Shown here piece by piece: positions 11,531-22,604 of a stretch of DNA of 64,000 bases. The notes beneath the pieces are model-generated. The model ran no database searches, had not been told where the DNA came from, and was given only the letters and a program-made list of their open reading frames with translations. The DNA is taken from the NCBI GenBank assembly GCA_001414345.1, contig LLCB01000164.1:61303-125302 (forward strand). Reading direction: 5' to 3'. The stretch's first letter is position 1. Each line of letters begins with the position of its first letter. Both the position numbers and the translations under genes were made by a program. This stretch comes from Hymenoscyphus infarciens (Eukaryota; Ascomycota; Leotiomycetes; Helotiales; Helotiaceae).

Positions 11531-12547
11531 CTACAGTTGAGCGAGATTAATGATCTCTTGCAGCCACCTCGGACGGGGGTTTGAAGTGAGATCTTGGAGG
11601 GCACGTATTCTCATCTTCAAGGGGCTCAACTCGTTAAGATAGCGAGCATTCCAACCAGAGAACAAGCCAAAGTGGCTCTGGCACAGAATGCAAAGACGAA
11701 ACTCTTCAGTCTGCCCATTCCAAGCGTCCAACCACTCCATGAGACAACCCTCCCCGAACTGATGCCCACATGGAAGTTTCACAGCCTTGATATTCTCAAA
11801 ATAATCTGTATGACTACAAATTGACTCGAGACAAAAGTGACACTTCGTATTGTCCTCTTCGAGTTCATCGACGTTGACATCTTGAAGGATCTCGGTTAGT
11901 CGGTTCTTGGCCTGTGATTTGGAGGGCATTTGACGAGCTTGTTGAGGCATGTAACGATCAAACGTGTGGCGATAGTCGTGGTACATCCAGTTCCAGAAGT
12001 GAAAGTTTGCCACCGTAAAAGCGTAATGCACCGAGGCATATGTGAAGATTTCCTCCTCTGAAACCTTATGATTACCGCCACTCCAACGTTCAAAGATACG
12101 GTTATACAAGGCCCCTTCCAGATTGGTTAAAAACTCTAAGTCTGGCATTTGGAGGGGTTTCTCAATTGGAAACCCCTTGCACCCACTCAAAGTGCTCCCT
12201 TCTTCTACGAACTTGTGAGCACAAGCCAAAATTCGGTCTGCGGTTTCGCCATCAATCTGTGTAGGGAAAGTACGTGGTTGGTCTGCTCGGATAAGCTCAC
12301 CGGGCCCTGTATTGAATATTTTTTGTATCTTGTTCCCGTTGGTTGAAGTGTTAGCGACGAGGCTGGCTGGGCAGAACTGCCAGTTCTTTTGTACCATTGT
12401 GAGAGGGCGCGGACAAGGCACGTTGGGGTTACTTAGCTTGTGAGAACAAAGTTGTAACGGCTCTAGTTCAAGAGTATGATAGCCGTTAGCATGGTACCCA
12501 CCGTTATGCTGACATTCGTAATATCTCACCTCCCAGGAAAGACACAT
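11531..12547 (-). CDS. RING-finger-like protein with a variant zinc site
   Basis: A single-exon protein of 338 residues. The C-terminal RING-like module has C236 and C239 (CHFC), C260 and H262 (LPCGHQF), C268 (EGCLMEWL) and C286/C289 (CILC). Standard RINGs have His or Cys three positions after the first His; here that site is G265 (CGHQFGEGC). The -CGHxFGxxCLxxWL- form is, as I recall, seen in fungal RING-like proteins, so the site may still fold with a non-canonical ligand. The N-terminus (MCLSWEVRYYECQHNGGYH) belongs to a common fungal pattern of short Cys/His-rich openings, also seen in the small gene at 42212. A ubiquitin-ligase role is plausible but unproven. It is divergent from the gene starting at 13043. 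Confidence 0.75.
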   Translation of the reverse strand: MCLSWEVRYYECQHNGGYHANGYHTLELEPLQLCSHKLSNPNVPCPRPLTMVQKNWQFCPASLVANTSTNGNKIQKIFNTGPGELIRADQPRTFPTQIDGETADRILACAHKFVEEGSTLSGCKGFPIEKPLQMPDLEFLTNLEGALYNRIFERWSGGNHKVSEEEIFTYASVHYAFTVANFHFWNWMYHDYRHTFDRYMPQQARQMPSKSQAKNRLTEILQDVNVDELEEDNTKCHFCLESICSHTDYFENIKAVKLPCGHQFGEGCLMEWLDAWNGQTEEFRLCILCQSHFGLFSGWNARYLNELSPLKMRIRALQDLTSNPRPRWLQEIINLAQL

Positions 12548-13042
12548 TTCGATAGATTGTTGTTTGAGTGATCCTTTTTGAGTTGATACTTCTCGACTCC
12601 GTATAGATATTAGATGTCGGTGTTATTGAATGGATTTAGATTGATGAAATATGTGTTGTTCCTGCGGGGGGGTGTCTTTTATCCCCATCGAATAGCATTG
12701 TTTTCCAAGCTTCCTTTCCCACTTTGAGCAACTGAAAGCTCTTTACCTACTCGCCCTACATTATAGTCTAGAAGTACGACAAAGAGATGGGCGCTCTGAT
12801 TGCCATCTTCATTGTTGCATTGTGACTGGACACCGTTGTTGTTTGTGTGGTTTTGACAAAGGATTGCCATTCGAAGACTCATCAACCTAGTCACAAAATC
12901 ATTTCAAGTTCAGAAATTGAATGGAGTTTTATTCGGTGATTGGATGGGATATTTACGATGAATTGGCTTTGAAATGGAATAATATATCGTGCAAATTAAT
13001 AACTCATCGGATGTCGTGAAGTACTTAACAGCGGTATATGAC
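12548..13042. other. Divergent promoter region
   Basis: About 495 bp separating the start of the minus-strand RING-like gene from the + strand unknown gene at 13043. Short ORFs on the minus strand are not supported. The region presumably carries both promoters; no specific binding motif is recognised. Confidence 0.4.
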
Positions 13043-13732
13043 ATGAAACAACTCCAACAAAACCCCCCAAATATAACCCATCTCAACACCTTTACAATTT
13101 TCAAGTCTGCTTATCATACCATGATGTTGCCCAATCCAGCCTTCGAAGAGTTTGATATTCCAGTTGCCCAGATAATCGCACCAGTCATCCCGAAGAATAT
13201 AATAGCCGAGCCAGTTCAAGTTCCACTGACACCTAGGACTGAAAAGATCAATACCAAGGCATTTGACAGACTTCGTCTCCCCGAGTCTGAGGGCAAAAGT
13301 GCAGAAAAATGCGGCGACATGAACGAAGCAAGTAATCATCCATACACTCTGAAACTCAAGTCCATGGAGCTTCGAAGTTCGCAATTCGCCGATCGAGCAA
13401 CAAAAAGGAGACAGAAATGGTTAGAAATAAATCCCGAAAAAGAAGAAAAGAAGGGAATAATGGTCGAATTCAAGAATGAGGACCCGACTAGACCAAGATC
13501 TGATGCTCTCCAGTCCGCGATGAAGGGGGAGTCTCAGTTCGAGAATGCACCCGTCAAGGGGGGAGAAATCGATACATCTGTAGAGGTGTTAGATGGTTGG
13601 GAGATGTTGGATGAGACAGATTTGATAGCAAAACGGGGACCTAGTTTAGCTGAGATGGTTATTGCTACTAGAGAAATCTCGCCGGAGTGGGATGAGCTTG
13701 ATGACGATGTACAGAGCACACAGAGTCTCTGA
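13043..13732 (+). CDS. Hypothetical hydrophilic protein
   Basis: An uninterrupted reading frame of 229 codons from the first in-frame ATG (13043); an alternative start is ATGATG at 13121. The open frame extends upstream to a GTG at 12989, which I do not consider a start in a fungus. The protein is charged and probably largely disordered, with a basic KRRQKWLEINPEKEEKK stretch in the middle and an acidic, tryptophan-containing C-terminus (VLDGWEMLDE, WDELDDDV). No domain recognised. Real coding is suggested by length and composition, and by the empty opposite strand outside antisense shadows. Confidence 0.5.
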   Translation: MKQLQQNPPNITHLNTFTIFKSAYHTMMLPNPAFEEFDIPVAQIIAPVIPKNIIAEPVQVPLTPRTEKINTKAFDRLRLPESEGKSAEKCGDMNEASNHPYTLKLKSMELRSSQFADRATKRRQKWLEINPEKEEKKGIMVEFKNEDPTRPRSDALQSAMKGESQFENAPVKGGEIDTSVEVLDGWEMLDETDLIAKRGPSLAEMVIATREISPEWDELDDDVQSTQSL

Positions 13733-14285
13733 GGAAGCACCACTTGATTCTAGAGTATCTTAAGGGGATTTGAAGGACTTATGAGTACATTCAAATTGTG
13801 TGGAGTATATTAAATTTCGATGGGTAGACTTTTATGAAGGATCCAAGTGTGATATCGTGATGACCTCGAGTGGAACTCTCCCAAATGGCTTAGAAGGTCT
13901 CAACTGTACAACAACGCAACCATGAAGTTAACATAAACCCGATTACTCTAGAAGTACAACGCCATCGGTGAGATTCTTTGAGACCTTATTGAGAAACGTG
14001 TTGCTAGTTTGGGTTGGTTGAGCCAAATTGTGCCTCAATGGAAAGATCCCCCAAACAGAGCTGCCTGTTTTGTTCCAGCCAGAAATGGATTCACTGATAG
14101 GCTTCCGAGTGAATGTCTTTGTCAGTTGATAGATTCTACCTTGTTCTAGTCGCTTTACTCTTTGTTCCATTGTTTTCCAGACAATAGAATTGCGCATTGA
14201 TAAATAGAATTCGGCAGCAAACGAGCTTCGTACTTCCCAAGCACTTCTAGCGCTCTTCACTATCGGCGATTGAAGCATTGAAGCG
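13733..14285. other. Intergenic region
   Basis: Separates two + strand unknown genes. An antisense open frame (13943-14818) crosses most of it but looks like a shadow of the gene at 14286. No other element seen. Confidence 0.4.
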
Positions 14286-14789
14286 ATGGATCCACAAAAT
14301 ACAACACAAACTATGCAGAATGAAGAGATTCGAAAACGGAATGCGGAACATCGTGCCAAGCCCTTAGCCCAAGTTACTGGTGCGGATGGAACCCACGAAA
14401 GGAGAGGAAGCTGCCCAGTAGAATGGTTCAAGAAGCTTGGAAAGAAGCTTGGAGTTAGTTCCGAAAGGCACTCAGAATTGCCAGAGACTACTTCTTCTGA
14501 ACCCCAGAAACCTCCAAAACGGGTAAGATTCAGCGAAGATGTCGAGGTTATCCATCCCCCACCTTGGTTCTTGCGAGGGAAAAATAGACCAGAAGTAAAG
14601 CGAAAAGGGAACGTATCGCGGGGAGGGTTTAAAGAAAGCTCTGGTGACGCAGAAGTTGAAAGGAATTTACGGAGGGCTAGAACGAACTGTTTCTTGAACA
14701 AGAACGCTATTCCATCCATTTCCATCTCCGTTCCAGATCCAGACCCCAGGTCTGTGAAGGAACAGCACAAACTTCCTTGTGAACGATAA
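14286..14789 (+). CDS. Hypothetical basic protein with an RVRF motif
   Basis: A 167-residue single-exon protein, hydrophilic and Lys/Arg/Pro-rich, with no recognised domain. Residues 78-82 read KRVRF followed by an acidic SEDVEV segment, which fits the RVxF short motif that docks regulatory proteins on protein phosphatase 1. An antisense frame of 291 codons overlaps it; I prefer the + frame because its composition is that of a normal soluble protein, whereas the antisense product is rich in Ser, Phe, Leu and Trp in the way shadow frames usually are. The next gene carries the same RVRF context, hinting that the two may be diverged duplicates. Confidence 0.45.
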   Translation: MDPQNTTQTMQNEEIRKRNAEHRAKPLAQVTGADGTHERRGSCPVEWFKKLGKKLGVSSERHSELPETTSSEPQKPPKRVRFSEDVEVIHPPPWFLRGKNRPEVKRKGNVSRGGFKESSGDAEVERNLRRARTNCFLNKNAIPSISISVPDPDPRSVKEQHKLPCER

Positions 14790-15224
14790 AATGTCGTACC
14801 TTTGGACCGTTGAGCCAAATTTGATCCAGTCTCCTCACCACCATGTTTGACCGACGGGTAAGCAAAAATAAAGCAGTATGAACACTCTCGTAGCTTGTAT
14901 TCTAAGTATGAATTGAAAATTTGTGGCTAGTAGGACCCTGTGACTCGTTGAGAAGATATGTGTAGAGAGTGTAATGATTCATGTGAAGTAAAGTTTCGTG
15001 TGAATATTTCTGAACAACTTTGTCTAGTACTCACAGCAGCAAAAAGGTCATTCATGTTAGAGTTCTCATAATGGGAGAAAGGAGTTACTTCGTAAGTGGA
15101 TAATCCCTGTTTGGCTAGTTCCCCAAACCAATAAATACTCCGGGAGTGCTTTCCCTTGAAGGGTGGAAGCTCTTCCGCTTACTTTTTTTGTTGAGTTCTT
15201 ATCGGCTCTTACAAAGAGTCAAGA
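14790..15224. other. Intergenic region
   Basis: About 435 bp between the two RVRF-containing genes. No RNA gene, repeat or additional ORF that I can support. Confidence 0.4.
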
Positions 15225-15980
15225 ATGGCATACCCTCCCAATTATCTTTTACGGGTGCGGGATCTCGAAGCAGTCTTGTGCGAAGATAGGGATGATAATA
15301 TCGAGAAACCCACCACCATCGAATCGGAGCCGACTTACGAACCAATGTGCATCAACAATCTCCCCAAAAAGGAAAAGAAAAGAGTGCGCTTCGCAGCTCA
15401 TGACTCGTCAGGCAAAGTAACGACAATTTCCACAACCCACGCGATCGATAGAAAGAAAGAGCTCGATTCGCAACTTCTCAAATTGCGAGAGATATGTCTC
15501 ATGCTAGATTGTTTGGAACGCCACATTTGGTCCTCAAAATCCGAAAAGAAAGATGATATCCTCTACTTCATCGAACTGCGTTTCAAGCGACTGTCGGTCC
15601 TCTCCGAAAAACACATTCTCGAACTTGAACTTATCGAGAAGGAAGCGAGACTGTCTCGTATCGTTAGAAGGCTGAAAGAAAAGAAATGGGACTTGAGACA
15701 CGAAGTCAATTCGTGGTTGAACTTGCAAGAAAGAACATGGAAACCGCTTCAAGCAGATTTGAGGCATTGGGGAAGTCGTACCGATGTTGCTAGCGAGGCG
15801 GATCTGAGAGCTGAGAGGTTTCAGTTGGAATTTGAAGTTGGAGGGTGTAGACGTACCTTGGAGAAGCTTCAAGAGTCGCTGGATATAATATTGCTGGTGG
15901 AAAAAGCTGCGGCTGTGTCCGGAAACATGGGAACCAGAGGTCTCTTTCATTTGAAGAGGATCTATTTTGACTGGTGGTGA
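15225..15980 (+). CDS. Hypothetical coiled-coil protein with an RVRF motif
   Basis: A single-exon protein of 251 residues. Residues 49-56 read KEKKRVRF, again an RVxF-type PP1-docking candidate, followed by a Ser/Thr-rich linker. From about residue 75 to 235 the sequence is strongly helical and charged, with heptad-like spacing (LLKLREICLMLDCLERHIW, HILELELIEKEARLSRIVRR, RFQLEFEVGGCRRTLEKLQE), so a coiled coil or helical bundle is likely. The C-terminus, GLFHLKRIYFDWW, is hydrophobic. No named family recognised. The ATG at 15225 is the first in frame. A longer alternative frame upstream (15163-15420) is a shadow. Confidence 0.6.
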   Translation: MAYPPNYLLRVRDLEAVLCEDRDDNIEKPTTIESEPTYEPMCINNLPKKEKKRVRFAAHDSSGKVTTISTTHAIDRKKELDSQLLKLREICLMLDCLERHIWSSKSEKKDDILYFIELRFKRLSVLSEKHILELELIEKEARLSRIVRRLKEKKWDLRHEVNSWLNLQERTWKPLQADLRHWGSRTDVASEADLRAERFQLEFEVGGCRRTLEKLQESLDIILLVEKAAAVSGNMGTRGLFHLKRIYFDWW

Positions 15981-16410
15981 GAGTTTGTCGCTATCCCCTT
16001 TTGTACGGTTATTTGAGACCACCTGCATGTATGTGCCCACTCAACTGGGAACATAAATAACAAGATCGGATGTTAGCACTCCCCACTATTCTTTTAGTCA
16101 GTAAATATATAAATCTCCGAAACAGACCTCAATTATTAATTATCACGTGAACATAAATTGCGAAATTTGGGATGGTATGACGAAATTCGCGTTCCCCGCA
16201 ATCATTGTTACAAAACATGTAACTTTCCATGAGAAATCATTTCTTCATCCTAATGAACAAAAACAATTCTAGTACATCATATTGAAAAGAAAGGGGAAGT
16301 TCCGGCCGGGTGATTCGTCTCGCTTAAGTTATCCTTCAACTCCCAGGCTTCCCACAATATCGACGACAACAACCTCATCCCACTCTTCGTGAGTTGTTGA
16401 GTTTTTGAGA
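15981..16410. other. Intergenic region, promoter of the flavin monooxygenase
   Basis: No ORF of note. The last ~100 bp before 16411 are pyrimidine-rich (ccttcaactcccaggcttcc), typical of a fungal leader. No other element recognised. Confidence 0.4.
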
Positions 16411-18146
16411 ATGGGTGAGAGTAGCAAGATCAAGTCGGTGGCCATTATTGGTGCTGGTGCAGCGGGTAATTACATCTTGGCGTGTACTCAAGTGTCCAAT
16501 TCTCATTTTTATAGGGGCTGTTACAGCAGCGGCTTTTTTGGCAGAAGATTATTTTGAAAAGATCAAGGTCTTTGAGCGCAGAGAGAGCGCTGGAGGAACA
16601 TGGTATTTTTGATGAATTCCATCTGAGTCTTGTAGCCAGCTAACCCATGCAGGATATATGACGAATCGCCTCCATCAAGTCTGCCCATTCGTCCGGGAAG
16701 TTTGCCACCAGATTCGGATCCTCCCCTTGAGATCCCAAATAGTCTCCCCAAAATAACTTCGCCAAATGAGCAAGAGAGATATACTAAAACACCGATATAT
16801 TCTTCACTCACGTAAGTGGCTTTCTTGTCCTCCCAAATAAATTTATTGAGTAAATCCAGAACCAATGTCCCAGCCATCGCCATGTCATTCTCAGACATTC
16901 CGTTTGCTTATGGTCCCTTTGTGCCTCATCACGTTCCGAAACAATATATCGAATCTTATTTCTCACACCACAAAACCGATACTTTACTCAGCCTAAACAC
17001 CACAGTTGAGGATGTTTCGGCGATAAGAGCTTCGGGGACAAAAAGAGAAAGCTGGAAACTGACTCTGAGAAAGTATGATCCGGTGCTCAGTGTTGATATT
17101 TGGTGGGAAGAACATTTCGACGCTGTGATCTTTGCAAATGGACATTATTCGGTACCTTTTGTAAGTCAATAATATTTTCACGTGACTTTCCTGGAACTAA
17201 CAATGGGAAGATTCCAGAAGTAAAAGGTCTTGCTCAATACTTGGAAGACTTTCCAGGGAGAGTGGTACATTCCAAAACTTATCGGGCACCCATTTTGTAT
17301 GAAAATAAGAAGATTTTGACGATCGGTAACTCCGCCTCCGGACACGACGTGACCGCGGAATTGGTTTCAACGGCAAAACTTCCGGTATTCCAGTCCAGAC
17401 GATCCAAGTCTCGTTGGGACGGGTCTGAGCCTCCATCTGGTATATCATGGAAGCCAATCATCAAGGAATTTTTACCCTCTGGGAGAATTGTATTCGAGGA
17501 TGACAGTTATCTGGACGACATAGACACCGTTATCTATTGCACCGGATATAGAGCATCCTTTCCTTTCTGGAACTCGCGAAATAACGGACGTCATTTCTGG
17601 GATTACGAGAACAATAAACTAATCAAAAACTACTTGCATACGTTCTTCCAAGATTTCACAACGCTCGCCATAGTCGGCGTACCACGAACACTTACTTTCC
17701 GAAGTTTTGAATATCAAGCCATTGCACTTGCCAGACTATTTTCCGGACGCCAGTCGGTAAATCTGCCTCCTGTGGAAGAACAAGAGAAATGGGAAACGGA
17801 GAGGCAGGAAAGGACTAAGAGGGAAGGACTGAAGTACCACGATATTGGGTGGGATCATAATGAGACTATGAATTGGCTGGGTACTTTGCATGATATTGCA
17901 GGTCTAGGATTGTTGACTGGTGAAGGCATGGTGCCGCCAGTCTTCTCGAAAGAAATGAAATGGGCGCTTGAGAATTTGAAGAAGTATCCGGAGCCAGGGA
18001 ATGGAGACGATGAAAGAATCTCGAAGGCTTCTGATGGTGCTGAGCGTGTTTTGAGTAGTGCCAGTTTGGAAGAGAAGGATAGTGAAGATAACTCTTGGGT
18101 TGTAGTGAACAGCAGCAGTAAAAAGGACTCCTTGTGGTTCATATAG
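16411..18146 (+). CDS. FAD-dependent monooxygenase (flavin-containing monooxygenase type)
   Basis: A 512-residue flavoprotein predicted to hydroxylate a soft nucleophile or carbon using NADPH and O2. Exons: 16411-16465, 16515-16602, 16653-16811, 16860-17160 and 17211-18146; introns are 48-50 bp and the phases close. Motifs in order: FAD-binding IIGAGAAG near the N-terminus (interrupted by intron 1), the VFERRESAGGTW segment, the FMO signature FPGRVVHSKTY (F-x-G-x3-H-x3-Y), the second Rossmann motif ILTIGNSASGHD, and a C-terminal YCTGY. The length is normal for fungal FMOs. The C-terminal ~45 residues are polar and likely disordered. It is unlinked to any visible biosynthetic cluster; a second monooxygenase lies at 39546 but has a different architecture. 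Substrate unknown. Confidence 0.9.
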
Positions 18147-18230
18147 AGGTGACCACTGCAAAGGTAATGCTTTTTAGATAGATTTTTAGAATCTAGCGGA
18201 CTAAATTGATCTCTGTTTATATGCCAGTAT

Positions 18231-20068
18231 TCAAAGTGAATTCGACCTTTTCGTTATAGTCTTCGCTAGCCATCCATGCAAATTCACTCCCACCGAAGAC
18301 AAAGCATCGCCCGTGATAGGAGAATCATCGTCGGATTCCCAGCCAGCAATCCATTCATGTTGACGGATAGCCTTTGCTGCCAAAGGATACCCGGCATCCC
18401 CGCGGAGCCAAGTAAACATGTTTCTGGTCACCATTTCTGAAGTGTCATCGTCAGGGTCGAGGTCGAGGTCATCGAATGGCACGGAGATGTTAGCCTCCTC
18501 TAAAGATCCATTTAAATAACGCAGGGGGACTGTGGGTAATGCGATCGGAATTTTGGGACCAAGGCATTCCCAGGTTATGCTCTTGAGCTGGAGGCCATGC
18601 TTCCCTGGGCAGCTGATGTGCTCTCGAACGTTGAGATCAACATCTGAAATCGCGGTAGAGCCAAATGGCGCCCATGGAAACAAAGGAGAATAGCTGTTGA
18701 ATGGCTCATGAGAGAGCTACATCAATCGGCCTTCGTCGGCGCGTGTTATTTCCTTTGGCTCAGATGCCGACAAATCTTTCGAAACGGGCACTTGTATGAA
18801 TGAGATATAGGTTCCAGTCCAAGCCGCGGTGCTAAAATCCAGGCTCCAAGATCCTCGGCGGCCTTCTTGCAAAGCACCTTTGTATGATCCGAGAATAAAA
18901 GCACCAAGCCAAAGAGAACCTAGTGCTGGATCTCTCTTCATCAAAACGCGTGCAAGAGATGACGGTCTTTAGCAATGACATCTGAGTCTAGAAAGGCAAA
19001 AGTTCCTTGTAACCATTCGCCGCAGACGTTACAGTCTATATTGTGCTGAAAGAAAGCATTCGCGAGAAGGGACTTGACTCCTCTAGGATTACACAGAAGT
19101 CTATCAAACTGTGTGAGACTTTTATCAGGTAGATGGGAGTAAGTGCGGGGTTCCCGGGTAGAGAATGTCTTGCGTTGGACACTGGGAAAAGGCAATTCGA
19201 TAACTCTATTGTCATATTTGACAGCGGGGAGAAGTAAGGCGGCTGCCAAAGCAGCACGGCTCTGCTCGATAATATTGTGCAATTGACAATAATTAGACAA
19301 ATAACCCGAAGCAGTAGAGAATGTTGCTGGCAGATAACTCCCGACAGGAGGGGCATCCGCGTCTCGGGAAGGTATAAAAGGGGATTCTGAAATGATTTTT
19401 GAATGCCATGGTGAGTGGAGGATGTCGCCTTGGTCGTTTCGGATAGGAGTGCTCCATCCAGTATCCAGTGCAAGAACTGCTGACCACCATCGGGCTTCAT
19501 TGTCAACTGCATTGGCCAAATAAATCGTGGATACGGAACGAGAATGTGATGGATTGTCCTGTTCGCTTTGGTCCAGTCTAGCATCCCAACTACTTTTCTC
19601 CCAAGTTGCCTGGTAATTGCTGTATTTTGGGCTTGATGCTCCGGGCATGATTTCAGCCCATCTTGCCGAAAGTATATAGGTCCAAGCGAGAACAAGTATT
19701 GTGATGTGGTTGTCGTCCTCACTGAACCATTCTGGAAATGCAAGAGGCAATTGTTTGATTGTGCTCTTTGTCTGAGAGGGAAGTCCAACATGAAATAGGA
19801 CATCTTCATCGAAGGATGGCAAGCTGCAAGGTCCTTGAGTGGTCGACCATGTAGATACAGCTTTGACAAACATAGCATGGGAGTCGACAACGAGATCGCC
19901 AGGAAAATGAGGATGTTCTGGGAATGCACTCTCAATTTGCTGAAGACAGTCCCAAGGGAGAGGCTGGGAGACCTGTATCGGCAATTGATAAATCGTAAAG
20001 TTTGGACCACGTTCGATAGCTCCTCTCATATATCGCTCGGAGCACCTGCTCACTGGGTCGAATTGCAT
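18231..20068 (-). pseudogene. Frameshifted, stop-interrupted gene for a conserved fungal protein of unknown function
   Basis: Coding similarity runs from ATG at 20068 to a stop at 18231 (~610 codons) but is broken twice. At about 18940-18950 the frame ending DVIAKDRHLLHA jumps to the frame beginning LMKRDPALGSLWLGAF; restoring one base would join them. At 18717-18719 a TAG follows EITRADEGRLM, after which the same frame continues as LSHEPFNSYSPLFPWAPFGS to the end. No intron with acceptable borders explains either break. I remember intact relatives as large unnamed fungal proteins with the same order of segments. Function is unknown. A sequencing error could explain the frameshift but would not explain the TAG. 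Downstream and convergent to the monooxygenase. Confidence 0.75.
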
Positions 20069-21393
20069 CCTCCATATGAATAAATGTGAGTTTCTATAGG
20101 TGACATCTACATCATCTCGTCGCTAAAGCTTGTGGTTGAGTGGCGCTAGGGTGGGGTCTCGCTCGGGGCTCAGGTTAGGTTACCCCCTCAGTCAGAACGG
20201 CAGGCCCAAACCCCCCTGTAAAATAGGGCGTGTCGACTTGTCGCAAGGCTCGTAATAGACAGCACACGATTGCAGTACCAGTAGACGATTCAACAACCTC
20301 GATTTATAATCACTCCCGAAGTTCTTCGAAGGTTGGAAGTTCGGGGCTTTAGATCTATATTTTGGGGGCACTTGAAGCTGTCTTTGTCGCATTTCAGTGT
20401 CGAAGTCGAAGTGTCGAAGTCGAAGTGTTAAAGTCGAAGTGTCTAAGTAGGAAATATCGCACTATCTCTTTTGTGCAGCTGCCCCTCCGCTGTGAGTCGG
20501 CCTAACACAAAATTACGTCCAACATATAATTTATAGTTGATAGAACTTAAAATGTGGGGGTGGTTTCTTCTATCTCCAGATTCTAGACACTTCTGTCCCC
20601 CAACTACCTACTAATGTAATAGTCTCAATTTGTGGCATGGTACAACACAGGGGAAACTCTTTCGAGGTACAAACTTCAGTCTTTCAAGGAGGGGAAAGTA
20701 CCATTTGGTATCTTGGTGTCTTTGCTCCAAAGTTTGGAAATAACACATCGCCGGACCCGAGAAGTAAAACAATAAACTCAAGTCAGATCTTACTTTGAAA
20801 GTGGAAGAGAGTTGCCTGAATTAAGCGATGCCTCGAAACACTTGACGTGTACCTCCCATCTAATGGGTGTGCACAATAGCTTTTAGGCCACAGTGATTAT
20901 GTATACATAGGTTCAATATCAATTTTCTTTTCTTTGGTATTTTATTTATGATGAAATTGAAAGGCGTACATTGGGTACACCTGAATAAACTGCAGAATAA
21001 CTCCGTGAAAGTAAATGATGGATGCTATAATGTAATTTAGAAAGTCACGAATTATGCGAAAGACTCCGTCTTCATAAAGGAGGGTCTTTTCAAAGGTGCG
21101 AGTCATAGAATTCACTACGAAATTGGGAACTTTTGGGCAGAATTTGATGGCAAAATATGTGTTTCATGTATCAACTATTTCCCAAAGGACACATGAGACC
21201 TCTGGATGTGATGGAAAACTAACCCCAAAGCTAAAAATCATATCTGGGTTTGCTCATCAACACCATGATTTGGCATAAAAACTGTGCCATCAACAGGACA
21301 AGCAAGAAAGGAAAAGCAAACGGTTGGTCCGCATCCCTTCAACATGCATTGTAAAGATCCCCAGCATCAGCCATAAAGCCACCATTATTTCCA
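20069..21393. other. Intergenic region with short repeats
   Basis: 1.3 kb without a supportable gene. It contains the tandem array listed separately at 20397 and a G/C-rich stretch at 20140-20240. The 18-20 bp string around 20213-20230 (ccctgtaaaatagg) recurs in reverse orientation at about 52029-52046, so a dispersed short repeat is present. No RNA gene recognised. Confidence 0.4.
20397..20452 (+). repeat. 14 bp tandem repeat, four copies
   Basis: Unit gtgtcgaagtcgaa is perfect at 20397-20410 and 20411-20424, with diverged copies at 20425-20438 and 20439-20452. Internal tcgaag doublets suggest slippage. No coding role is visible. Confidence 0.75.
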
Positions 21394-22604
21394 TCAGTCG
21401 TTGCTTGGGTCCCAGCTTGGTACATGGAAATCATCAGCTGTATCGATTTCGTTGTTGTCAAGAGTGGTTCCGTCTGCTTCCATCGCTGCATCCTCATTGT
21501 TGTCAAGACTGGTTGCTCCTGCCTCCCTCTCTGCATCTTCATTGTCCACAACAGTCTCTCCGGTTTGTTTATTGTCGTAACTTTGTACTAGCCAACTTGA
21601 AGACCAGGCTGCATTGGCTCCATAAGCTGGTGGATTTTTGGGTTTTCTGAATTGCGAGCGGTATTCGTGTGTGTATCTAAGGTGTTGAGAATCAAGCAAT
21701 TGTTGCGAGCCTAGCAATACGAGTTAGTACCCAATCCAGAAGTGAGAATACAGACAAAAAGAGGAGGCTAGGACCGGAGAATTCAATAAGAAAAATGAAA
21801 CTTACGAGGGGGACGTGGGGGGCTTGGGGTTTCGTAGTTCAACAATCCGTTCTTCTCTTGTTCCAGGAACTTCGAGAGATAATCCTCAGGGAATGTTCTC
21901 TCTTTGGCAGCCTCATCCCTCTGAAAAAAGCCGCTCATACCCCGCGCCTCTCTGTCCAACAGATAGATAAATTTGTAGAATCGATCCATGCTACCTTGCA
22001 ATGGTACCAGCCAACCTTGAGGAACATCCTCTTCGTGCTCAGGATAAACTAGGAAGTATTCCTCAACCTCGTGAATACGAACCAAAATCCTAAATTCAAG
22101 CTCAAGGTTCTTGATATTGCAATCCTCCTTTCCTTTGAAGAGTTCTAGTTCAGACAATGGGAGTAGGAAGCACCAGTATGGAAACCCTTGTGTATCCACA
22201 CCATAAAGGGGTTGTATGGCGGTACCGTGAAATGGGTTGATAACAATTTGACGAGCCTTATACTCAAAGATCTTTGGCCCCACTGCGCCGGTATTGGTGG
22301 GAGGTTGCAGTGGTCCAGGTGGGACACTCCGGCCTGGGAAATCCTCACGAGGCCCTAAACAAACTATTGTTAGCGTGTATGTTTTGGTAGATGAAAGGTT
22401 TTTGCATGTAAAGTACATACAAAGGTATCTCCAAAGATCTCTCTCCGTCGTGAATTTAACCCTATCAGGTGTTAAACTGGGAATGCGTGTAAGAGCCAGA
22501 TGGTGGAAATGGTCGAATGCGCTGGCAAAGAAATCTGATTTGGAACCTGCATCGCTGGCTTTCTGCTGCATACTGGACAAAACAGACTCATACCGCGTCG
22601 ACAT
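21394..22604 (-). CDS. Hypothetical protein, three exons, repeat-bearing tail
   Basis: A protein of 349 residues. Exons on the minus strand: 22604-22421, 22354-21806 and 21710-21394. The introns have gtatgt and gtaagt donors with tttag and ctag acceptors, and the frame closes. The conserved-looking body includes RYESVLSSMQQKASDAGSKS, FDHFHHLALTRIPS, WPREDFPG, GTAIQPLYGVDTQGFPYWCF and a WLVPLQGSMDRFYKFIYLL segment. The C-terminal tail is polar, with two imperfect acidic repeats (DNEDAEREAGATSLDNNED, then AAMEADGTTLDNNEIDTADD). I do not recognise the family; no catalytic motif or membrane segment is evident. The splice model is strong because two independent introns restore an otherwise broken frame. 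Confidence 0.7.

Noticed and set aside
13943..14818. A 291-codon minus-strand ORF, longer than the gene called on the + strand
   Set aside because: Its composition (Ser, Phe, Leu and Trp-rich, no domain) is that of an antisense shadow of a Lys/Pro-rich protein; the + frame carries a recognisable short motif.
19036..20010. A 324-codon minus-strand ORF in a second frame
   Set aside because: Overlaps the pseudogene frame that carries the conserved segments; it is an alternate-frame shadow.
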